Shown piece by piece: positions 8,137 through 20,277 of a DNA stretch of 64,000 nt. The stretch covers positions 224,855-288,854 of the forward strand of contig NZ_VDTC01000003.1 of assembly GCF_007672725.1 (NCBI RefSeq), in the 5' to 3' direction. The position numbers and the translations under genes are program-made. How positions within the stretch are numbered: the first letter of the stretch is position 1; each line of letters starts with the position of its first letter. Source of the stretch: Corynebacterium aurimucosum ATCC 700975 (lineage in GTDB: Bacteria; Actinomycetota; Actinomycetes; Mycobacteriales; Mycobacteriaceae). The notes under the pieces are model-generated. The model saw only the letters and a program-made list of their open reading frames with translations. It ran no database searches and was not told the DNA's origin.

Positions 8137-9108
8137 ATGAAGCACCTCATCAATATCGCCGACCACAGCGCCGAGGAAATCCTCGGGCTCATGGATGAGG
8201 CCGACCGTTTCCGGGAAGCCTTGGACGGCCGCGAAGTTAAGAAGCTGCCGACTCTGCGCGGGCGAACCGTGTTTACGTTGTTCTATGAGAACTCCACCCG
8301 TACTCGCTCTTCCTTTGAAACGGCGGGAAAGTGGATGTCGGCGGATGTCATCAACCTGTCTGCCTCGACGTCCTCGGTGAAGAAGGGCGAGTCCCTCAAG
8401 GACACTGGGCTGACGCTGACCTCCATCGGCGCCGATGCCATCATCATCCGCCATCCTTCCTCCGGCGCGGCGCAGCAGCTGGCCGGTTGGGTAGCACCGG
8501 GAGGACAGGGACCGAGCGTGATTAACGCCGGCGATGGTGCCCACCAGCACCCCACGCAGGCGCTTCTCGACGCCGTCACGATGCGCCAGCGCCTACACCT
8601 TGGTACGGATCGCTCCGCCTCTGGCACCGGCTTCGAGGGCCTGAACGTCACCATCGTCGGTGACTGCCTGCACTCCCGCGTCGTGCGCTCCAACGTGGAC
8701 CTGCTGTCGACGTTGGGCGCTGAGGTTACGCTTGTCGCTCCGCCGACGCTGCTGCCCTTTGGCGTCGACACCTGGCCGGTGCGCGTCTCCCATGACTTCG
8801 ACTCCGAGGTGGCCAAGGCTGATGTCGTCATGATGCTGCGCGTCCAAGCAGAGCGTATGAACGGCGGCTTCTTCCCCTCGCACCGCGAGTATGCAGCTCT
8901 TTACGGGATGTCCAAGGACCGCGCTGCTGCCATGAAGAAGGACGCCATCATAATGCACCCGGGCCCCATGGTCCGCGGCATGGAAATCAACTACGCGGTG
9001 GCTGACTATGCCAACACCGCGGTGCTCCAGCAGGTCCACAACGGTGTCCACGTGCGCATGGCCACCCTCTTTACGCTGCTCACCAACGGCGAGAACGCCG
9101 GTATCTAA
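8137..9108 (+). CDS. pyrB: Aspartate carbamoyltransferase catalytic subunit PyrB
   Basis: PyrB condenses carbamoyl phosphate with aspartate, the committed step of pyrimidine synthesis. The 323-residue chain has the carbamoyl-phosphate motif STRTRSSFE (from residue 53), the HPTQALLD motif, and the [11 protein letters not shown] segment near the C terminus. No PyrI regulatory chain is present, consistent with actinobacterial ATCases. It is immediately adjacent to pyrR (0 bp), with the AAGGAGG ribosome site inside the end of pyrR, and is followed by pyrC after 44 bp. Confidence 0.97.
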   Translation: MKHLINIADHSAEEILGLMDEADRFREALDGREVKKLPTLRGRTVFTLFYENSTRTRSSFETAGKWMSADVINLSASTSSVKKGESLKDTGLTLTSIGADAIIIRHPSSGAAQQLAGWVAPGGQGPSVINAGDGAHQHPTQALLDAVTMRQRLHLGTDRSASGTGFEGLNVTIVGDCLHSRVVRSNVDLLSTLGAEVTLVAPPTLLPFGVDTWPVRVSHDFDSEVAKADVVMMLRVQAERMNGGFFPSHREYAALYGMSKDRAAAMKKDAIIMHPGPMVRGMEINYAVADYANTAVLQQVHNGVHVRMATLFTLLTNGENAGI

Positions 9109-9152
9109 AACGAGTTATCTCATAAATCAACGAGGAGAGCTTTTCAGAAACC

Positions 9153-10511
9153 ATGACTAATTATCCAGACACCGGCGTGCTCTCTGCTCCCGCGGCGGGC
9201 ACCTTGCTCATCACCAATGTTCGCCCCTATGGGGAAGGGGAACCCACTAACATCCTGATCAAGGATGGCGTCATCGAGGCGATCGGCGCCGCCGATATCA
9301 CCCCAGCGGAAGGCGTCGACCGCACCATCGACGGGGGCGGCAACGTGCTGCTCCCGGGATTGGTGGACATGCACGTCCACCTGCGTGAGCCGGGCCGCGA
9401 GGACACCGAGACCATCGAGACCGGTTCGCGGGCCGCCGCCAAGGGTGGGTTTACTGCCGTGTTCACCATGGCGAATACCTCCCCGGTCACGGACCAGCCG
9501 ATCATTGCGGAGTCCGTTTGGGCCAAGGGCCAGGCGCGCGGTTTGTGCGACGTCCATCCGGTTGGCTCCATCACGAAGGGCTTGGAGGGTAAAACGCTGA
9601 CCGAGTTCGGCATGATGGCCCGCTCGGATGCCAAGGTGCGCATGTTCTCCGACGACGGCAAGTGTGTCCAGGACCCGCAGCTCATGCGTCGTGCGTTGGA
9701 ATACGCCAAGGGGCTCGACGTCCTGCTGGCCCAGCACGCAGAGGATCACCGTATGACCGAAGGCGCGAGCGCCCATGAGGGCGAGGTTGCCGCCCGCCTG
9801 GGTCTGCGCGGCTGGCCGCGCGTGGCTGAGGAATCGATCGTGGCACGCGACGCACTGCTCGCGCGTGACTACGGCAATCGTATGCACATCTGCCACGCTT
9901 CGACGAAGGGCACAGTCGAGCTGCTCAAGTGGGCCAAGGAACAGGGGATCCCGCTGACTGCTGAGGTGACCCCGCACCACCTTCTGCTGACCGATGACAA
10001 GCTGGTGACCTACGACGGCGTCTTCCGCGTGAACCCGCCGCTGCGCGAGGAATCCGACACCCTGGTCCTGCGCCAGGCATTGCTCGACGGGCTTATCGAC
10101 GTCGTGGCAACGGACCACGCCCCGCACGGCAGCGAAGACAAGTGCGTCGAGTTCGAGCACGCCAAGCCGGGCATGCTGGGACTTGAATCCTCCCTGGCGG
10201 TCATCGCCAAGCTCTTTGTCGCCACTGGTCTGGCGGATTGGCGATTCGTTGCTCGCGTCATGTCGGAGCGTCCGGCGGAGATTACCCGCCTGCCCGGCCA
10301 TGGTCGCCCGATTGCGGTCGGCGAGCCGGCCAACCTCACCATCGTTGATCCGGAACATGAGTGGGTATCAGATTCCACCCGCCTGGCCTCGAAGTCGGAG
10401 AACAACCCCTATGAGGGGGAGGAGTTTGGCGCGCGCGTTACCTACACCATCCTGCGCGGCGCGGTGACCTACGACCTCTCTGCTGAAAGTGGTGACGAGG
10501 CAGACGAATAA
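9153..10511 (+). CDS. pyrC: Dihydroorotase PyrC (class I)
   Basis: PyrC cyclises carbamoyl aspartate to dihydroorotate. The 452-residue length and sequence are those of class I bacterial dihydroorotases. Zinc ligands sit in [10 protein letters not shown] (His74, His76), with further histidines in LAQHAEDH and MHICHAST and the catalytic Asp in [17 protein letters not shown] sequence ([11 protein letters not shown]) matches the family. It lies between pyrB and carA with a weak AACGAGGAGAG ribosome site. A 404-codon frame antisense to it is a mirror frame. Confidence 0.97.
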   Translation: MTNYPDTGVLSAPAAGTLLITNVRPYGEGEPTNILIKDGVIEAIGAADITPAEGVDRTIDGGGNVLLPGLVDMHVHLREPGREDTETIETGSRAAAKGGFTAVFTMANTSPVTDQPIIAESVWAKGQARGLCDVHPVGSITKGLEGKTLTEFGMMARSDAKVRMFSDDGKCVQDPQLMRRALEYAKGLDVLLAQHAEDHRMTEGASAHEGEVAARLGLRGWPRVAEESIVARDALLARDYGNRMHICHASTKGTVELLKWAKEQGIPLTAEVTPHHLLLTDDKLVTYDGVFRVNPPLREESDTLVLRQALLDGLIDVVATDHAPHGSEDKCVEFEHAKPGMLGLESSLAVIAKLFVATGLADWRFVARVMSERPAEITRLPGHGRPIAVGEPANLTIVDPEHEWVSDSTRLASKSENNPYEGEEFGARVTYTILRGAVTYDLSAESGDEADE

Positions 10512-10614
10512 TCGGGATAATCGAGAGTCAGAGTTGCTCAACCCGAGTACCCAACGCTCATAGCCAACACAACCAACCCTTCACCGACAAATTCACTGAA
10601 AGGTTTAACGCACA

Positions 10615-11778
10615 GTGACTTCCACTAGCACCACTCCCGCCATCTTGGTCCTCGCCGATGGCCGCACTTTCCGTGGCTTCGGCTTCGGTGCCACGGGCAC
10701 AACCCTGGGCGAGGCCGTCTTTACTACCGCCATGACTGGCTACCAAGAGACCATGACTGACCCGTCTTATCACCGTCAGATCGTCGTGGCCTCCGCGCCC
10801 CAGATTGGTAACACCGGCTGGAACGATGAGGACAGCGAGTCCCACGGCGACCAGATTTGGGTTGCCGGCCTGGTTATCCGTGACCTTGCCCGCCGTGTTT
10901 CCAACTGGCGCGCCGCCCGTTCCCTGCCGGAGGAGATGGAGAAGCAGGGAATCATCGGCATCGGCGGAATTGATACCCGTACCCTGGTGCGTCACCTGCG
11001 TAACCACGGTTCCATCAAGGCCGGTATCTTCTCCGGCGAGGCAGCTGAGCGGGACGTCGAGGAGCTCATCGCTGAGGTCAAGAATCAGCCATCCATGGCA
11101 GGTCTTGACCTGTCCGAAGAAGTCTCGACCGATGAGGTCTACACCTTCCCAGCTGTAGGGGAGAAGCGCTTCACCGTCGTGGCCTATGACATGGGTGTTA
11201 AGACCGCAACCCCGAAGAATTTCGCCGAGCGCGGCATCGAGACCATCGTGGTTCCAGCCAACACCCCCTTCGAGAAGATCAAGCAGTACAACCCGGATGG
11301 CGTGTTTGTCTCCAACGGTCCGGGCGACCCAGCTACCGCTGACACCATGGTGGGCATCGTGCGCGATATCCTTGCTGCCAAGTACCCCTTCTTTGGCATC
11401 TGCTTTGGCAACCAAATCCTCGGCCGCGCGCTGGGTATGGACACCTACAAGCTGAAGTTCGGCCACCGCGGCATCAACGTCCCGGTGCGCAACCAGCTCA
11501 CCGGCAAGATCGACATCACCTCCCAGAACCACGGCTTCGCCCTGGCCAGCCCATCCGGCAAGGAGAACCCGGCGGGCGAGGAGTTCGATACTGACTTCGG
11601 CCCGGCAGTTGTGTCCCACACCTGCCTCAACGACAACACCATCGAGGGCGTAGCGCTCAAGAACGGCATGGCCTACTCCGTGCAGTACCACCCCGAGTCT
11701 GCTGCTGGCCCGCACGATGCTAACCCGCTCTTTGACCAGTTCATCGAGCTCATGACTGAGAAGTCCCCGAACAAGTAG
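10615..11778 (+). CDS. carA: Carbamoyl-phosphate synthase small subunit CarA
   Basis: CarA is the glutaminase chain that feeds ammonia to CarB for carbamoyl phosphate, used in pyrimidine and arginine synthesis. The 387-residue product starts with GTG after GAAAGG. The class I amidotransferase domain begins near residue 185. Its nucleophile lies in FFGICFGNQILG, a corynebacterial variant of GICLGHQ, and its catalytic His-Glu in VQYHPESAAGPHD. The 103 bp gap after pyrC is the largest inside the operon, but no terminator is visible there. Confidence 0.97.
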   Translation: MTSTSTTPAILVLADGRTFRGFGFGATGTTLGEAVFTTAMTGYQETMTDPSYHRQIVVASAPQIGNTGWNDEDSESHGDQIWVAGLVIRDLARRVSNWRAARSLPEEMEKQGIIGIGGIDTRTLVRHLRNHGSIKAGIFSGEAAERDVEELIAEVKNQPSMAGLDLSEEVSTDEVYTFPAVGEKRFTVVAYDMGVKTATPKNFAERGIETIVVPANTPFEKIKQYNPDGVFVSNGPGDPATADTMVGIVRDILAAKYPFFGICFGNQILGRALGMDTYKLKFGHRGINVPVRNQLTGKIDITSQNHGFALASPSGKENPAGEEFDTDFGPAVVSHTCLNDNTIEGVALKNGMAYSVQYHPESAAGPHDANPLFDQFIELMTEKSPNK

Positions 11779-11808
11779 AACGCAACCAGGAAGAGGAAGA
11801 AGAAACTA

Positions 11809-15133
<3,325 letters not shown>

Positions 15134-15150
<17 letters not shown>

Positions 15151-15982
15151 TACGGCACATACCTTTGGCGATCGCCTTGTCGCCGCGGGTAGGCAACGAG
15201 GGCGTCTGTGCGTAGGCATTGACCCACACCCACACCTCCTGGAGGCGTGGGGCCTGTCAGTCGATGTCGACGGACTGCGCACCTTTAGTATGCGTTGCGT
15301 CGAGGCATTCGCCGACACGGCAGCTGTAGTCAAGCCGCAAGTGGCGTTCTTTGAGCGCTTTGGTTCGCGCGGTTTCGCCGTCCTCGAAGAGGTTCTGGCA
15401 GCGCTGCGCGAGCAAGGCTGCCTGAGTCTGGCCGATGCTAAACGCGGCGATATCGGCTCCACCATGGCGGGTTATGCCGAGGCCTGGCTGGGGGAGGACT
15501 CGCCGTTGCGCGCGGACGCGGTGACGGTATCGCCTTACCTCGGCGTGGGAGCGTTGAGTCCTGTCTTCGATATTGCGGAAAAGACCGGTGCTGGTGTCTT
15601 CGTCCTTGCGGCGACCTCCAATCCGGAGGCCGTAGCGTTGCAATCGCTGAGCGTCGATGGCCGCAGCGTCGCGCAGCGCGTCGTTGATGAACTCGGACAG
15701 CGCAATGCCGCGGCAATGGTCATGGATGACGCTGTGGGAGCGCTCGGAGTGGTTGTCGGTGCGACACTCGACGCGCCGCCGGTATTAGACCATTTACATG
15801 GTCCGGTTCTTCTTCCGGGCGTGGGCGCGCAGGGCGCGACTCCGGCTGATGTTAGGCAACTCACCTCCGCGGCACCCGAGCTGGGCTTTGCCAACGTCTC
15901 CCGAGCCATCCTTTCGGCGGGCCCAGACGTTTCTGACCTGCGCAAAGCCGTAATTGATACGGCTGCCGAGTTCCGAGACTAA
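15134..15982 (+). CDS. pyrF: Orotidine 5'-phosphate decarboxylase PyrF (type 2)
   Basis: PyrF decarboxylates OMP to UMP, the last de novo step. The 282-residue length and the active-site segment [18 protein letters not shown] mark it as the type 2 family used by actinobacteria and myxobacteria. [13 protein letters not shown] near the N terminus also fits. It starts 17 bp inside carB. pyrD and pyrE are not in the window; pyrD is usually elsewhere in corynebacteria. A strong hairpin follows the stop. Confidence 0.97.
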
Positions 15983-15995
15983 AGAGCTCGGTCTC

Positions 15996-16028
15996 AAACG
16001 GCGCGCTGGATTAACAGGCGCGCCGTTT
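15996..16028 (+). terminator. Terminator hairpin after pyrF
   Basis: An 11-bp perfect stem, AAACGGCGCGC (15996-16006) pairing with GCGCGCCGTTT (16018-16028), with an 11-nt loop. The 3' arm ends in TTT and an AT-rich stretch lies about 10 bp on. It lies 14 bp after the pyrF stop and most likely ends the pyrimidine operon, separating it from mihF. Confidence 0.75.
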
Positions 16029-16252
16029 ACCTGGTATTTTGTTTAAGGCATGTGCGTTGACGTGCAGGAACCTTTAATAGAAAGGGGCCGGGTTACGTCA
16101 TCGCGTACAGACCAGTGCTAGGATTGCCAGAAGTCGGTTCGCGGCGGTAGCAAAAGCTACCCCGCGCTGGGGAAATCTTCCCACCGTGAGCCGAGATTCT
16201 GGTGTTAGCCATCAGATGACAATGTTCGTACTAATGAAATCGGAGGAAACCC
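16029..16252 (+). promoter_or_regulatory. Promoter and long structured leader of mihF
   Basis: A -10-like TAGGAT with an extended TGC lies at 16119-16124, which would give a 5' leader of about 120 nt. The leader contains GGTAGC-AAAA-GCTACC (16146-16161, perfect 6-bp tetraloop hairpin). It also contains TCTGGTG-TTAGC-CATCAGA (16198-16216, 7-bp stem with one wobble), then a strong GGAGGAAA site before the GTG start. No clear -35 was found. No known riboswitch class was recognised. Confidence 0.45.
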
Positions 16253-16573
16253 GTGGCCCTTCCCAAGTTGACAGATGAGCAGCGCAAAGAAGCTCTCGCA
16301 AAGGCCGCTGAGGCTCGCAAGGCTCGCGCTGAGCTCAAGGCTGCGCTGAAGCGCGGCGAGACCAACCTGCAGGAAGTTCTGGAGAAGGCCGAGACCGATG
16401 AGATCATCGGTAAGACCAAGGTCTCCGCGCTTCTCGAGGCTCTGCCGAAGGTTGGCAAGGTCAAGGCTAAGGAAATCATGGAGGACCTGGAGATTGCTCA
16501 GACCCGCCGCCTGCGTGGCCTGGGTGACCGTCAGCGCCGCGCCCTGCTCGAGCGTTTCGGCTACGGCGAGTAA
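16253..16573 (+). CDS. mihF: Actinobacterial integration host factor MihF
   Basis: This essential nucleoid-associated protein of actinobacteria is unrelated to the Gram-negative IHF alpha/beta. It bends DNA and influences replication and transcription. The 106-residue product starts at GTG with an excellent GGAGGAAA site. The N-terminal half is a basic, Ala/Lys/Glu-rich helix. The C-terminal DNA-binding core has the helix-two-turn-helix [17 protein letters not shown] and ends [19 protein letters not shown]. It is followed 8 bp later by gmk, the usual neighbour. Confidence 0.95.
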   Translation: MALPKLTDEQRKEALAKAAEARKARAELKAALKRGETNLQEVLEKAETDEIIGKTKVSALLEALPKVGKVKAKEIMEDLEIAQTRRLRGLGDRQRRALLERFGYGE

Positions 16574-16581
16574 TTAGCGCA

Positions 16582-17151
16582 ATGGCTGACGAAACTGCAC
16601 GCGGGCGCCTGGTCGTTCTGGCCGGGCCGTCCGCTGTGGGTAAGTCCACTGTGATTTCGCGCCTGCGCGATGATGTAGACAACCTTTACTTCAGCGTCTC
16701 GATGACGACGCGCCAACCCCGCCCCGGCGAGTCTGATGGGGTGGACTACTTCTTTGTCTCCCCGGAGGCTTTCCAGGAACACATAGACGCCGGAGACATG
16801 CTCGAATGGGCAGAGATCCACGGTGGTTTGCAGCGTTCTGGTACGCCGGCTCAACCCGTTAGGGAAGCGATGTTGGCTGGTCGCCCAGTGTTGGTGGAGG
16901 TTGATCTTGCAGGCGCCCGCAACGTGAAGGCGGCGATGCCGGAGGCGGAAACCGTGTTTCTGGCCCCACCGTCCTGGGAGGTTTTGGTGGAGCGCCTGAC
17001 TGGGCGCGGTACCGAGCCACAGGATGTGATTGACCGCCGTTTGCACACCGCAGAAACGGAACTTGCCGCGCAAAAAGAGTTCGACCACATCGTTGTCAAT
17101 GACAATCTCGATGAGGCCGTTGCTGCAATTAGTGCTATCCTGCGTGGATAG
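16582..17151 (+). CDS. gmk: Guanylate kinase Gmk
   Basis: Gmk phosphorylates GMP or dGMP to the diphosphate, essential for nucleotide recycling. The 189-residue protein has the P-loop GPSAVGKST (about residues 14-22), the GMP-binding [19 protein letters not shown] segment and the lid region with [17 protein letters not shown]. It is 8 bp after mihF and 38 bp before rpoZ. The gmk-rpoZ-coaBC-metK order is conserved among actinobacteria. Confidence 0.97.
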   Translation: MADETARGRLVVLAGPSAVGKSTVISRLRDDVDNLYFSVSMTTRQPRPGESDGVDYFFVSPEAFQEHIDAGDMLEWAEIHGGLQRSGTPAQPVREAMLAGRPVLVEVDLAGARNVKAAMPEAETVFLAPPSWEVLVERLTGRGTEPQDVIDRRLHTAETELAAQKEFDHIVVNDNLDEAVAAISAILRG

Positions 17152-17189
17152 ACCACGATTTTGACCATCTACCAACAGTAAAGGTGCAT

Positions 17190-17492
17190 GTGACCAACGT
17201 GACCACACCTGCCAATTCTGAGGCCGCAAAGCCGGAGCCAGTATTCGATCCGCCGACGGGTATCACTGACCCGCCTATCGATGAGCTGCTGGGCAAGGTC
17301 TCGTCTAAGTACGCCCTGGTGATCTTCGCCGCTAAGCGCGCACGTCAGATCAACAGCTACTACAAGGAACAGGACGAAGGCGTCTTCGAGTTCGTCGGAC
17401 CGCTGGTGACCCCGGAGCCGGGCGAGAAGCCGCTGTCCATCGCACTGCGCGAGATCGACGCCGGCCTGCTGGACCACGAGGAAGGCAACTAG
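17190..17492 (+). CDS. rpoZ: RNA polymerase omega subunit RpoZ
   Basis: Omega helps fold and assemble the beta' subunit. The 100-residue product contains the family signature [20 protein letters not shown], then [14 protein letters not shown] near residue 48. GTG at 17190 is preferred because AAAGG lies 5 bp upstream; GTG at 17184 would sit on the ribosome site and GTG at 17199 is a further option. The N-terminal 25 residues are a flexible extension typical of actinobacteria. Confidence 0.93.
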   Translation: MTNVTTPANSEAAKPEPVFDPPTGITDPPIDELLGKVSSKYALVIFAAKRARQINSYYKEQDEGVFEFVGPLVTPEPGEKPLSIALREIDAGLLDHEEGN

Positions 17493-17537
17493 CCTTCGCC
17501 CCGTGAAGGCAGCAGCCTAGCGCGTATTCCGAAATAG

Positions 17538-17575
17538 ACCCACTCTAGTGTCGCTTGAGGCGCTTGGGTGGGTTT
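17538..17575 (+). terminator. Possible terminator between rpoZ and coaBC
   Basis: ACCCAC (17538-17543) pairs with GTGGGT (17568-17573), with a smaller CGC/GCG stem inside, followed by TTGTTGT. The U tract is interrupted, so readthrough into coaBC is likely. It supports the choice of a coaBC start downstream of it. Confidence 0.35.
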
Positions 17576-17601
17576 GTTGTGTCTTGGGTACTATCGTCCG
17601 A

Positions 17602-18927
17602 GTGAAGGATGTACAGCAAACCCCAGATAGTCCAGAGAGCAGCACTGCCTCGGCTCCCGCAGAGGCGGCTTCATCGGTTGCAGGCGGAACCACGCAGCCG
17701 CGTCGCATCCTTGTTGGCGTGGCCGGCGGAATCGCAGCCTATAAAGCGTGTCATTTGATTCGGGACTTCACTGAGCACGGCGATGATGTCCGCGTGATTC
17801 CTACAGAAGCCGCGTTAAATTTCGTCGGTGCAGCCACCTTCGAGGCGCTGTCGGGGCATCCGGTCTCGACTACCGTTTTCGATGCTGTTGATGAGGTGCA
17901 GCATGTCGCGCTGGGGCAGCAGGCCGATGCCGTCGTCATCGCCCCAGCTACCGCTGACTTGATCGCTCGGCTGGCTTGTGGCCGCGCCGATGATCTGCTG
18001 AGCGCCTCTGTGCTGGTTGCTACGTGTCCTGTCATCATTGCCCCAGCTATGCACACGGAGATGTGGCTCAATCCCGCGACGCAAGACAACGTGGCGACAT
18101 TGCGTCGTCGCGGCGTTATCGTGATGGAACCGGCCCATGGGCGGCTCACCGGCGTTGATTCCGGTGCAGGCCGCTTGCCGGAACCGGGGCAGATAGCGGA
18201 GTTTGCCCGCACAATTATTGCTGGCCACCGCGTGGATCATGATTGGCAGGGGCTCAAGGTCGTGATCTCTGCCGGGGGGACGCAGGAGAACCTAGATCCG
18301 GTGCGGTACCTGGGCAATCGTTCCTCTGGTCGCCAGGGCTTTGCCTTAGGAGAAGTAGCCGCGCAGCGCGGTGCAGATGTAACTATCGTTGCCGGCAATA
18401 CTGACGCGCTTCCGATTCCATCAGGCGCCTCCGTTGTGCGGGTGACTTCCACTCGCGATATGCACAAGGCAATGAACGCTGAAGCAGCGGATGCGGATAT
18501 CGTCATCATGGCTGCAGCTGTTTCAGACTATCGGCCGGCTTCCGTCGCGGACTCCAAGATGAAGAAGGGGGCCGCTGACGAGGACTTAGCTCATCTCGAG
18601 TTGGTGGAGAACCCAGATATCCTCAAGGGGTTGGTGGAACGCCGCGAGAATGGGGACTTGAAGCGCGATGCCATCATCGTCGGTTTTGCAGCGGAGACCG
18701 GGGATGCACACACGAGCGTGCTCGAGTACGCCCAGCAAAAATTCGTGAAGAAGGGGTGCGATGTACTCATGGCCAACGAGGTTGGGGAGGGCAAGGTCTT
18801 CGGACAGCCAACGAGTGCAGGGTGGATCCTTCGGAAGGGTGCTGATCCGGTGGAGGTTGAACCGGGATCGAAGCAGGTTGTAGCTGCCCAGATACTTAAC
18901 GTGGTGAATGAAATTCTGGAAAGGTAG
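17602..18927 (+). CDS. coaBC: Bifunctional phosphopantothenoylcysteine decarboxylase / phosphopantothenate-cysteine ligase CoaBC
   Basis: CoaBC performs two consecutive CoA steps, using FMN (CoaC domain) and CTP (CoaB domain). From GTG 17602 it has 441 residues; an upstream in-frame TTG/GTG extension would run through the hairpin and reads as a non-homologous tail, so it was excluded. The CoaC domain shows GVAGGIAAYKACHLIR, the PAMHTEMW substrate motif and its catalytic His. The CoaB domain shows ISAGGTQENLDPVRYLGNRS, AAAVSDYRP and KMKK. The first 32 residues are low complexity. Confidence 0.93.
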   Translation: MKDVQQTPDSPESSTASAPAEAASSVAGGTTQPRRILVGVAGGIAAYKACHLIRDFTEHGDDVRVIPTEAALNFVGAATFEALSGHPVSTTVFDAVDEVQHVALGQQADAVVIAPATADLIARLACGRADDLLSASVLVATCPVIIAPAMHTEMWLNPATQDNVATLRRRGVIVMEPAHGRLTGVDSGAGRLPEPGQIAEFARTIIAGHRVDHDWQGLKVVISAGGTQENLDPVRYLGNRSSGRQGFALGEVAAQRGADVTIVAGNTDALPIPSGASVVRVTSTRDMHKAMNAEAADADIVIMAAAVSDYRPASVADSKMKKGAADEDLAHLELVENPDILKGLVERRENGDLKRDAIIVGFAAETGDAHTSVLEYAQQKFVKKGCDVLMANEVGEGKVFGQPTSAGWILRKGADPVEVEPGSKQVVAAQILNVVNEILER

Positions 18928-18936
18928 TGCTCGTTC

Positions 18937-18965
18937 TTGCAGCTGTAGACCGCTTGGTCTACGAT
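18937..18965 (+). promoter_or_regulatory. metK promoter with embedded McbR-box-like operator
   Basis: A -35 element TTGCAG (18937-18942) is separated by 17 bp from a -10 element TACGAT (18960-18965). Within the spacer lies TAGAC-CGCTTG-GTCTA (18946-18961), an exact match to the TAGAC-N6-GTCTA site known for McbR, the TetR-type repressor of sulfur amino acid genes in C. glutamicum, where metK is a target. Symmetry extends to GTAGACC/GGTCTAC. A repressor here would block RNA polymerase directly. The match is seen in sequence; binding is inferred. Confidence 0.75.
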
Positions 18966-19042
18966 GGGGCGGTGTTATTAGCCGGGACGTGGGATAGGCG
19001 CTGCCTTGCCCACGGCGCGCAGAACTAGTTTAAGGAAGATTT

Positions 19043-20266
19043 GTGACTGAAACAGCTGTTCAGGCGGTACGTCTTTTTACCAGCGAATCCGTGACAGAAG
19101 GTCACCCGGATAAGATTTGTGACGCTATCTCGGACGCCATTCTTGACGCCCTTCTTAAGGAAGACCCAAACGCACACGTCGCCGTGGAGACTCTTGTCAC
19201 CACGGGCCAAGTTCACGTTGTGGGTGAGGTGCGCACCTCCGGGTATGTGGAGATCCCGCAGATTGTACGCAAGACCCTCGTTGAGATCGGGTTTACTTCC
19301 TCCGACGTGGGATTTGACGGCCACACCTGCGGAGTCAACGTAGCCATTGGTGAGCAATCCCAAGAGATTGGTGCCGGAGTGGACGCCTCAACCGAGGTTC
19401 GCTCGGGCCAGTTTGAGGACGACGATCAATATGGCGCTGGCGACCAGGGCCTCATGTTCGGCTACGCAACGAATGAGACTCCAGAATTCATGCCGCTGCC
19501 GATTTCTACGGCACACCACCTTTCGCGTCGCCTCACCCAGGTCCGCAAGGAAGGCATCGTTCCTTCCCTGCGTCCAGATGGCAAGACCCAGGTCACCTTT
19601 GCATATGACGAGAACGATGTGCCGACTCGCTTAGAGACGATTGTCATCTCCACCCAGCATGATCCGGAGGTGACCCAGGACTGGCTCGCGGAACAGCTTC
19701 GTACCCATGTAGTCGAGTGGGTCGTCAACGATGCGGACCTGAGCAAGTACTACACCGACGACACCGAGCTCCTCATCAACCCGTCTGGTTCCTTCATTCT
19801 TGGCGGGCCAATGGGTGATGCAGGTCTGACTGGGCGCAAGATCATCGTCGATACCTACGGCGGCATGGCCCGCCACGGTGGCGGTGCCTTCTCCGGCAAA
19901 GATCCGAGCAAGGTGGACCGCTCAGCCGCCTACGCTATGCGTTGGGTAGCTAAGAACATCGTGGCCGCCGGTCTGGCCGACCGCGCCGAAGTGCAGGTTG
20001 CATACGCTATTGGCCGCGCGAAGCCCGTTGGTCTCTATGTCGAAACCTTCGGCACTGCTCAAGCCGGTTTGAGCGATGCTGACATTCAGGCTGCGGTGGA
20101 TAAGGTTTTTGATCTGCGCCCCGCCGCCATTATCCGCGAGCTCAACCTGCAGCGCCCGATCTACCGTCAAACCGCGGCCTACGGCCACTTTGGCCGCACC
20201 GATGTTGACCTTCCATGGGAGGACACCTCGCGGGCCGTCGACTTGCGCCGCGCCGCCGGCCTGTAG
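19043..20266 (+). CDS. metK: S-adenosylmethionine synthase MetK
   Basis: MetK makes SAM from methionine and ATP. The 407-residue protein has the family segments [20 protein letters not shown] (residues 12-31), [12 protein letters not shown], and the P-loop-like [19 protein letters not shown]. It starts with GTG behind AAGGAAG. The priA start lies 11 bp after the stop. Supply of SAM here serves RsmD and RsmB of this window among many others. Regulation by McbR is likely from the upstream operator. Confidence 0.97.
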   Translation: MTETAVQAVRLFTSESVTEGHPDKICDAISDAILDALLKEDPNAHVAVETLVTTGQVHVVGEVRTSGYVEIPQIVRKTLVEIGFTSSDVGFDGHTCGVNVAIGEQSQEIGAGVDASTEVRSGQFEDDDQYGAGDQGLMFGYATNETPEFMPLPISTAHHLSRRLTQVRKEGIVPSLRPDGKTQVTFAYDENDVPTRLETIVISTQHDPEVTQDWLAEQLRTHVVEWVVNDADLSKYYTDDTELLINPSGSFILGGPMGDAGLTGRKIIVDTYGGMARHGGGAFSGKDPSKVDRSAAYAMRWVAKNIVAAGLADRAEVQVAYAIGRAKPVGLYVETFGTAQAGLSDADIQAAVDKVFDLRPAAIIRELNLQRPIYRQTAAYGHFGRTDVDLPWEDTSRAVDLRRAAGL

Positions 20267-20277
20267 AATCGGGCGCT

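Noticed and set aside
9144..10358. 404-codon open frame antisense to pyrC
   Set aside because: Mirror of dihydroorotase; composition typical of reverse frames (His, Gly, Arg and Gln rich) and no motif.
18928..19042. SAM riboswitch upstream of metK
   Set aside because: Only 115 bp are available and no SAM-box pattern is present; the palindrome there fits a protein operator better.
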